Assembly: GCA_041170585.1 (NCBI GenBank)
Contig: JBEDNN010000069.1
Coordinates: 1 to 9,760 of the forward strand
Source: JBDLSY01 sp041170585
GTDB taxonomy: Bacteria; Pseudomonadota; Gammaproteobacteria; Burkholderiales; Burkholderiaceae_C
Reading direction: 5' to 3'
Length of the DNA stretch: 9,760 bases
The position numbers and the translations under genes are program-made. Shown here piece after piece: positions 6,014-9,760 of this stretch; positions within the stretch are counted from its first letter, which is position 1; the number at the start of each line of letters is the position of its first letter. The notes below the pieces were generated by a model that saw only the letters and a program-made list of their open reading frames with translations, was not told where the DNA came from and ran no database searches.

Positions 6014-7201
6014 ATGCCTATTTGGCGTTTACCCGATAATTTATCTGATGTTTTGCCCGCCGAAGCCCGCCAAATAGAAACCTTGCGTCATATTGCATTA
6101 AATACTTTACGGACTTGGGGTTACGAAATAATCACCCCGCCTTTATTAGAAAATTTATCGGCTTTAACAACTGGAACGGCTCAAGATTTAGAAGCTGTTA
6201 TTTTTAAAGTAGTTGATCCACTGACTGGGGCATTATTGGGCATAAGAGCTGACCTTACACCACAAGCCGCCCGTATTGATGCCCATTTATTGAACCGTAC
6301 TGCACCAACGCGGCTATGCTATTGTGCGCCTGCCTTACGCAGCCAAGTTGGTGATGCGTTTGCTCAACGAGAGCTTTTACAGTTAGGTGCAGAGTTATTT
6401 GGTCATAGTGGCTTAGAAGCAGACATTGAAATTCAAGACTTGGTTTTACATTTATTAAGCCAGCTAGGGCTTGACGCTAAGATGCAGCCTACCTTAGCGT
6501 TGTCTAATTCCATGGTTTTACAGGCTTTACTTGAAGAATACCCCGTCTTAAATACCATTAAGACTGATATATTAGCAGCACTGCGTACGAAAAATAAAAC
6601 GCATTTACATGAATTGCAAACACGGCTCACACAACAATCTTTAGACGATTTAACTGATATAACAGACGCATTTGAAGCATTGCAACTGCTCATTATTAGC
6701 TATGGCACACCCGATGAGATACCTAGTCATTTGTTTTCTCGCTGGGATAATATCTTTCGTGCGGTAGATATTTTGCATATTTTAGCCAAACGGGCTGAAC
6801 AACAAGGCATTCATGTGGTGATTGATTTAGCCGATTTAAATGGTTACGGCTATCACACTGGCGTACAGTTTGCTGTCTATGTTAATGGTTTAAACAACAG
6901 TTTAGTGCGGGGCGGTCGCTATGATGCAGTCGGTAAATTATTTGGTAGGTCTCGTGCAGCCACAGGCTTTAGCTTAGATTTACGCACACTAGCCAGTTTA
7001 TTGCCTACTCAAGATATTACACCTGCCATTTTAGCACCTTGGATAGACTGCATCGATTTAGACAACACCATAACCCATTTACGCACACAAGGTAATACCG
7101 TCATTCGTTGTTTGCCTGGACATGAACACTCACAAGATGAAATGTTGCACAATAAAAAATTAGTCAAAATTGATGGTATTTGGACGATAAAATCACTGTA
7201 G
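6014..7201 (+). CDS. hisZ: ATP phosphoribosyltransferase regulatory subunit
   Basis: HisZ is a catalytically dead histidyl-tRNA synthetase-like protein. It assembles with short-form HisG to form active ATP phosphoribosyltransferase, the first and feedback-controlled step of histidine synthesis. The 395 residues open with WRLPDNLSDVLPAEA, as in gammaproteobacterial HisZ. They keep the class II fold segments RADLTPQAARIDAH (78-91, motif-2 entry), LRSQ...QRELLQLGAELFG (108-130), and GGRYD with the motif-3-like stretch ATGFSLDL (300-322). No tRNA anticodon-binding domain follows; the C-terminus is short (GHEHSQDEMLHNKKLVKIDG), which separates it from HisS. Its presence implies a short HisG elsewhere in the genome. 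In many gammaproteobacteria hisZ sits directly upstream of purA; here it is divergent from hemF and convergent with miaA. AAGGA supports the start. Confidence 0.96.
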   Translation: MPIWRLPDNLSDVLPAEARQIETLRHIALNTLRTWGYEIITPPLLENLSALTTGTAQDLEAVIFKVVDPLTGALLGIRADLTPQAARIDAHLLNRTAPTRLCYCAPALRSQVGDAFAQRELLQLGAELFGHSGLEADIEIQDLVLHLLSQLGLDAKMQPTLALSNSMVLQALLEEYPVLNTIKTDILAALRTKNKTHLHELQTRLTQQSLDDLTDITDAFEALQLLIISYGTPDEIPSHLFSRWDNIFRAVDILHILAKRAEQQGIHVVIDLADLNGYGYHTGVQFAVYVNGLNNSLVRGGRYDAVGKLFGRSRAATGFSLDLRTLASLLPTQDITPAILAPWIDCIDLDNTITHLRTQGNTVIRCLPGHEHSQDEMLHNKKLVKIDGIWTIKSL

Positions 7202-7230
7202 CATACAGTGTTGCACTGATTACAGTGTTG
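7194..7230 (+). repeat. Two tandem small hairpins across the hisZ stop
   Basis: CACTGTA-GCA-TACAGTG (7194-7210) is a perfect 7-bp stem whose loop includes the last base of the hisZ TAG. It is followed directly by CACTG-ATTA-CAGTG (7214-7227). Both units end TACAGTGTTG, so the second looks like an imperfect duplicate of the first. No T-run follows. Confidence 0.75.
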
Positions 7231-7272
7231 TAACCATACAAAAAATAATAAACCGTTATTTCTAATAAATTC

Positions 7273-7313
7273 GGTAATGTTCAAATAGCACTGATACATT
7301 ACCTTATTTTTTT
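7273..7313 (+). terminator. Rho-independent terminator of hisZ
   Basis: GGTAATGT (7273-7280) pairs perfectly with ACATTACC (7296-7303), and inside it TCA pairs with TGA around an 8-nt loop with one bulged T. The stem is followed by TTA and seven Ts (7307-7313). It lies 71 bp after the hisZ stop and in the right orientation. Read from the miaA side there is no T-run after the stem, so it mainly serves hisZ. Most of the hairpin is the 24-bp repeat shared with 2659-2682. Confidence 0.8.
7275..7298 (+). repeat. 24-bp exact repeat, copy B, inside the hisZ terminator
   Basis: All 24 bases equal the minus-strand reading of 2659-2682. Here the repeat forms most of the hairpin of the hisZ terminator, with two outer G bases and the matching CC plus T-run supplied by flanking sequence that copy A lacks. 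Confidence 0.85.
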
Positions 7314-7319
7314 ATTTAT

Positions 7320-8342
7320 CTAATTTAATACAACACGCTGCGGCATTTGACGCAACCACGTCATTTGTCGTTTAGCTAATTGTCTAGTGGCAATAACGCT
7401 GCGTTCACGTAAGTGATTTAAATTATAAGCGGGTAATTGTGAATTTTGAAGTGCCTCAAAATATTGCCATGCTTGGCGATAACCTACACAACGCATACTA
7501 GGCAGATTAAGAGATAAATCACCGCATTGCATTAAAGCAGATACCTCATCTAAAAAACCATTGTTTAGCATACTATCAAACCGCTGCTCTATACGTTGCC
7601 ATAGCAATGATTTTTCAGGTTCAATTGAAATATGTAAACAACGGTTTAGCAAGCTGACGTTTTCATTTACACCTTCATTAAACTGGATTGTATGATGTTT
7701 AATCAGTGGGGTACTTGATTTTGATTGGGCTAACCAATGAGACAATGGCAAACCTGTACTCAATACAACCGACAATGCACGTTCAATACGCTGTGCATCA
7801 TTAGGCGATAATCGTGCGGCAGTCATAGGGTCTAGCTGTGTGAGTTCAGTGTGTAATGCTGCCCAACCATATTTATTTGCCCGAGCAACAATCAAAGAAC
7901 GCTGCACAGGGTCTATCATTGGTAATTCATTTAAACCTTGATACAAAGCATTGACATACATCATTGTACCGCCTACTAATATCGGTAAACGCCCTTGCTG
8001 TTGGCAATCAACAATGGCTTGTGTCGTGTCTAACAAAAATTGAGCTACGCTATAAGATTCAGTAGGTTCAATTAAATCTAATAAATAATGTGGTACTAAA
8101 GATTGTTCTACGATACTTGGCTTGGCTGTACCAATATCCATTTTTTTATAAACCAATGCAGAATCTACACTAATAATACTAGATGCTTGTAAGCTGGCTA
8201 AGTACATAGATAGCGCCGATTTTCCGCTAGCAGTCGGGCCAGTGATTAATATTCCGTCATAATGTTGATGCCATTGTGCTAAGGGTGGTAAATTTAAAGC
8301 AGTAAACTGTGCAGCGTGTTGAATAGACACTGTATAAGACAT
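7320..8342 (-). CDS. miaA: tRNA dimethylallyltransferase
   Basis: MiaA moves a dimethylallyl group to N6 of A37 in tRNAs that read UNN codons, the base for the ms2i6A modification. The 340 residues contain the P-loop GPTASGKS (35-42), ISVDSALVYKKMDIGTAKP (57-75), which binds the target nucleotide and holds the catalytic-region Asp60, GGTMMY (124-129), DAQRIERAL (182-190), the PSMRCVGYRQ block (281-290), and the ATRQLAKRQMTWLR tail (318-331) conserved in the family. The P-loop begins about 19 residues later than in E. coli MiaA (316 aa). No alternative in-frame ATG precedes the P-loop, so the extended N-terminus, a diverged leader or a non-ATG start are all possible. No Shine-Dalgarno precedes 8342. 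It converges on hisZ and diverges from rluC; the usual partner hfq is not adjacent. Confidence 0.96.
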   Translation of the reverse strand: MSYTVSIQHAAQFTALNLPPLAQWHQHYDGILITGPTASGKSALSMYLASLQASSIISVDSALVYKKMDIGTAKPSIVEQSLVPHYLLDLIEPTESYSVAQFLLDTTQAIVDCQQQGRLPILVGGTMMYVNALYQGLNELPMIDPVQRSLIVARANKYGWAALHTELTQLDPMTAARLSPNDAQRIERALSVVLSTGLPLSHWLAQSKSSTPLIKHHTIQFNEGVNENVSLLNRCLHISIEPEKSLLWQRIEQRFDSMLNNGFLDEVSALMQCGDLSLNLPSMRCVGYRQAWQYFEALQNSQLPAYNLNHLRERSVIATRQLAKRQMTWLRQMPQRVVLN

Positions 8343-8360
8343 AATAAAATCGCAGCCAAT

Positions 8361-8384
8361 TATAAATATAAATATAAATATAAA
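8361..8384. repeat. Four tandem 6-bp units between miaA and rluC
   Basis: TATAAA occurs four times in a row, 19 bp upstream of the miaA start. Each unit resembles a -10 box on one strand, so copy number could shift promoter strength, though this is inference. Confidence 0.85.
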
Positions 8385-8422
8385 TTTAATATAAAAATAT
8401 TCGTAAAATTATAAGTAAAATC

Positions 8423-8433
8423 GTCATTATGAC
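8423..8433. other. Short dyad GTCAT-T-ATGAC in the miaA/rluC divergent gap
   Basis: Five-base arms around a single T, 79 bp before rluC and 81 bp before miaA, so nearly midway between the divergent starts. It could be an operator half-site pair, but 5-bp arms are expected by chance fairly often. Confidence 0.3.
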
Positions 8434-8511
8434 ATTTTATTTATGATTTATTATTTACTTTAATTATTTACTATTAAATTAATATTAAATATAGTTTACA
8501 AACACTTTTTT

Positions 8512-9567
8512 ATGAATATTACTGTAATACCCACGGTCTATAATACAGACGCTTTACGTGCTAGAGTCATCAACACTCACGTTCGTTTAGTCGCTGTAAC
8601 GGTAGCAGACGACGGGCAAAGGTTAGATAATTTTTTAGCTAAAAGTCTAAAAGGCACACCGCGTAGCCACATACAAAGAATCATTCGTAGCGGTGAAGTA
8701 CGCATTAACGGTGCAAGAACGACATTTAATAGCCGAATAAAATTAGGTGAGATTATTCGTATTCCACCTGTACGGCTGGCTGAAAAAGTAAACCAAGCAC
8801 TAGATGAAAAGTTTAACGCATCTGATATTAATCAACAATACCCACTAATTTTATCAACTACATTAAAACCTAATATAGCAATCAATCCGTTCCCCATTTT
8901 ATTTGAAGATGAATTTATTATAGTCATCAATAAACCGAGTGGAATCGCCGTACACGGTGGCAGTGGTGTCGCATTTGGCGTCATTGAGCAGCTTCGCCAA
9001 TGTGCTTTAAGTCCCTTTTTAGAATTAGCACACCGAATTGACCGTGATACTAGCGGCATTTTAGTTATCGCTAAACAACGCCTAGCTTTAGTCAAACTAC
9101 AAGAGCAACTTAGACAAGGCGTGTGGAAAAAAAACTATGTATGTGTTGTTGCGGGTCACGCTAATTTTATACAAACTGATGTCAAATTGCCTTTATTACG
9201 GACAGAAACTGCCAATGGTGAACGCCGTGTATTAGTCAATGAAGCCCAAGGGCAATATGCTTTAAGCCGTATGCGTGTTGTCCGTAAAAGTACACAGTTT
9301 ACTGAATTACAGGTACGTATTATGACAGGGCGAACCCATCAAATTCGGGTACATTGTGCCAGCTTAGGTTTGCCGATTGTGGGCGATGAAAAATACGGTA
9401 ATTTTGAATTAAATAAATCGCTAAAATCAAACAAAGCCAGTGCGTTTAAACGCCTGATGTTACACGCAACCCATTTAGAATTGCCGCACCCGATAACAAA
9501 AGAAGCATTATTATTAGATGCTTTACCACCTGCTGATTATTCAGGATTTACAGCGGCTTATTTTTAA
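8512..9567 (+). CDS. rluC: 23S rRNA pseudouridine synthase, RluC type
   Basis: RluC converts three uridines of 23S rRNA (955, 2504 and 2580 in E. coli numbering) to pseudouridine. The 351 residues have an N-terminal S4 RNA-binding domain (about 33-90: DDGQRLDNFLAKSLKGTPRS through RIPPVRLAE). Next comes an expanded linker (91-125), about 20 residues longer than in E. coli, and then the RluA-type catalytic domain from PFPILFEDEFIIVINKPSG. The catalytic box is H174-RI-D177-RDTSG, with D177 the expected nucleophile. MTGRTHQIRVH is the other family signature. IPPVRLAE and NKPSGIAVHGGSG match RluC more closely than RluA or RluD. The E. coli protein has 319 residues. The ATG at 8512 gives a ~10-residue longer N-terminus and has no visible ribosome site. 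It ends 76 bp before the right IS copy. In E. coli rluC lies beside rne, which is not in this window. Confidence 0.93.
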   Translation: MNITVIPTVYNTDALRARVINTHVRLVAVTVADDGQRLDNFLAKSLKGTPRSHIQRIIRSGEVRINGARTTFNSRIKLGEIIRIPPVRLAEKVNQALDEKFNASDINQQYPLILSTTLKPNIAINPFPILFEDEFIIVINKPSGIAVHGGSGVAFGVIEQLRQCALSPFLELAHRIDRDTSGILVIAKQRLALVKLQEQLRQGVWKKNYVCVVAGHANFIQTDVKLPLLRTETANGERRVLVNEAQGQYALSRMRVVRKSTQFTELQVRIMTGRTHQIRVHCASLGLPIVGDEKYGNFELNKSLKSNKASAFKRLMLHATHLELPHPITKEALLLDALPPADYSGFTAAYF

Positions 9568-9590
9568 AGCGACTAAACTATTAAATGATC

Positions 9591-9614
9591 AAAATAATAA
9601 AATAATAAAATAAT
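9591..9614. repeat. Three tandem 8-bp units after rluC
   Basis: AAAATAAT occurs three times without a gap, followed by a doubled TATTGA-containing segment (9620-9633), between the rluC stop and the right IS end. No terminator hairpin is visible for rluC. Confidence 0.8.
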
Positions 9615-9643
9615 AAAGTATTGAAGTATTGATTTAAAAAATT

Positions 9644-9760
9644 GGTAGTGGTACAAATAGAACTTAAAGATAAATTAATTATTATTTATTAATGAGTAAA
9701 TTGAGTAGAATATTATTTATTGAATATATTATTTATTTAAAACAGGAATTGTAGGCAATA
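9644..9760 (+). mobile_element. IS1-family-like insertion sequence, 5' end (right copy)
   Basis: This is the inverted counterpart of 1-157. It starts GGTAGTGGTACAAATAG and ends AACAGGAATTGTAGGCAATA. By alignment with the left copy the next base outside the window would be the A of the InsA start codon, so no coding sequence is present. The leader is 117 bp here against 106 bp in the left copy; the difference lies in the middle, where this copy has TTAATGAGTAAATTGAG in place of the 12-bp array. Transcription of the element would run out of the window to the right. Confidence 0.72.
9701..9730 (+). promoter_or_regulatory. Candidate promoter of the right IS copy
   Basis: TTGAGT (9701-9706) and TATATT (9725-9730) are 18 bp apart and point toward the expected InsA start, about 30 bp downstream. 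The left copy keeps the downstream AT part but lacks the TTGAGT. Chance matches are likely in such AT-rich DNA. Confidence 0.35.

Noticed and set aside
158..9643. Composite transposon carrying cargo genes
   Set aside because: The cargo is all core metabolism and RNA modification with codon use like the rest, and no target duplication is visible. Two independent IS insertions or contig breaks at IS copies are simpler.

Overview
This window carries ordinary core-metabolism and RNA-modification genes of an AT-rich gammaproteobacterium. It is bounded on both sides by inward-facing ends of the same IS1-family-like insertion sequence. The gammaproteobacterial call rests on PurA, HisZ, MiaA, oxygen-dependent HemF and RluC, all close to the E. 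coli-type proteins, and on an MFS/PlsC fusion related to the Aas/LplT system. The low GC, abundant simple tandem repeats and IS1-type element would suit a Thiotrichales/Beggiatoa-like lineage. That placement is an inference I cannot test here.

Layout. 1-157: 5' end of an IS copy on the minus strand, with the first 17 codons of its zinc-ribbon InsA-like protein. 215-2191 (+): MFS transporter fused to a lysophospholipid acyltransferase domain. 2331-2531 (+): 66-residue lipoprotein of unknown function. 3209-2700 and 4544-3213 (-): a purA-phosphoribosyltransferase operon with a 3-bp gap. 5614-4655 (-): hemF, also upstream of purA. 5615-6013: a 399-bp gene-free divergent region with a degenerate 77-bp palindromic repeat and eight tandem 11-bp units. 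6014-7201 (+): hisZ, followed by hairpins and a convincing rho-independent terminator. 8342-7320 (-): miaA. 8512-9567 (+): rluC. 9644-9760: the other IS copy on the plus strand, ending one base before its expected start codon.

How the genes relate. PurA commits IMP to AMP synthesis, the phosphoribosyltransferase probably salvages purines using PRPP, and HisZ is the regulatory partner of short-form HisG, which consumes ATP and PRPP. These three therefore share a purine/PRPP theme. HemF (haem), MiaA (tRNA i6A37) and RluC (23S pseudouridine) are independent housekeeping functions. In many gammaproteobacteria miaA, hisZ and purA belong to one cluster (miaA-hfq-hflX-hflK-hflC-hisZ-purA). Here they are neighbours on mixed strands without hfq or hfl genes, so the cluster looks rearranged.

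I see no defence system, CRISPR array, phage module or evidently new multi-gene system. The most interesting signals are non-coding: an exact 24-bp sequence in the sense-strand 3' regions of two transcription units, the inverted IS ends, the 8 x 11-bp array, and a dispersed palindromic repeat. Both window edges fall inside the same repeat, so this may be a whole draft contig broken at IS copies.
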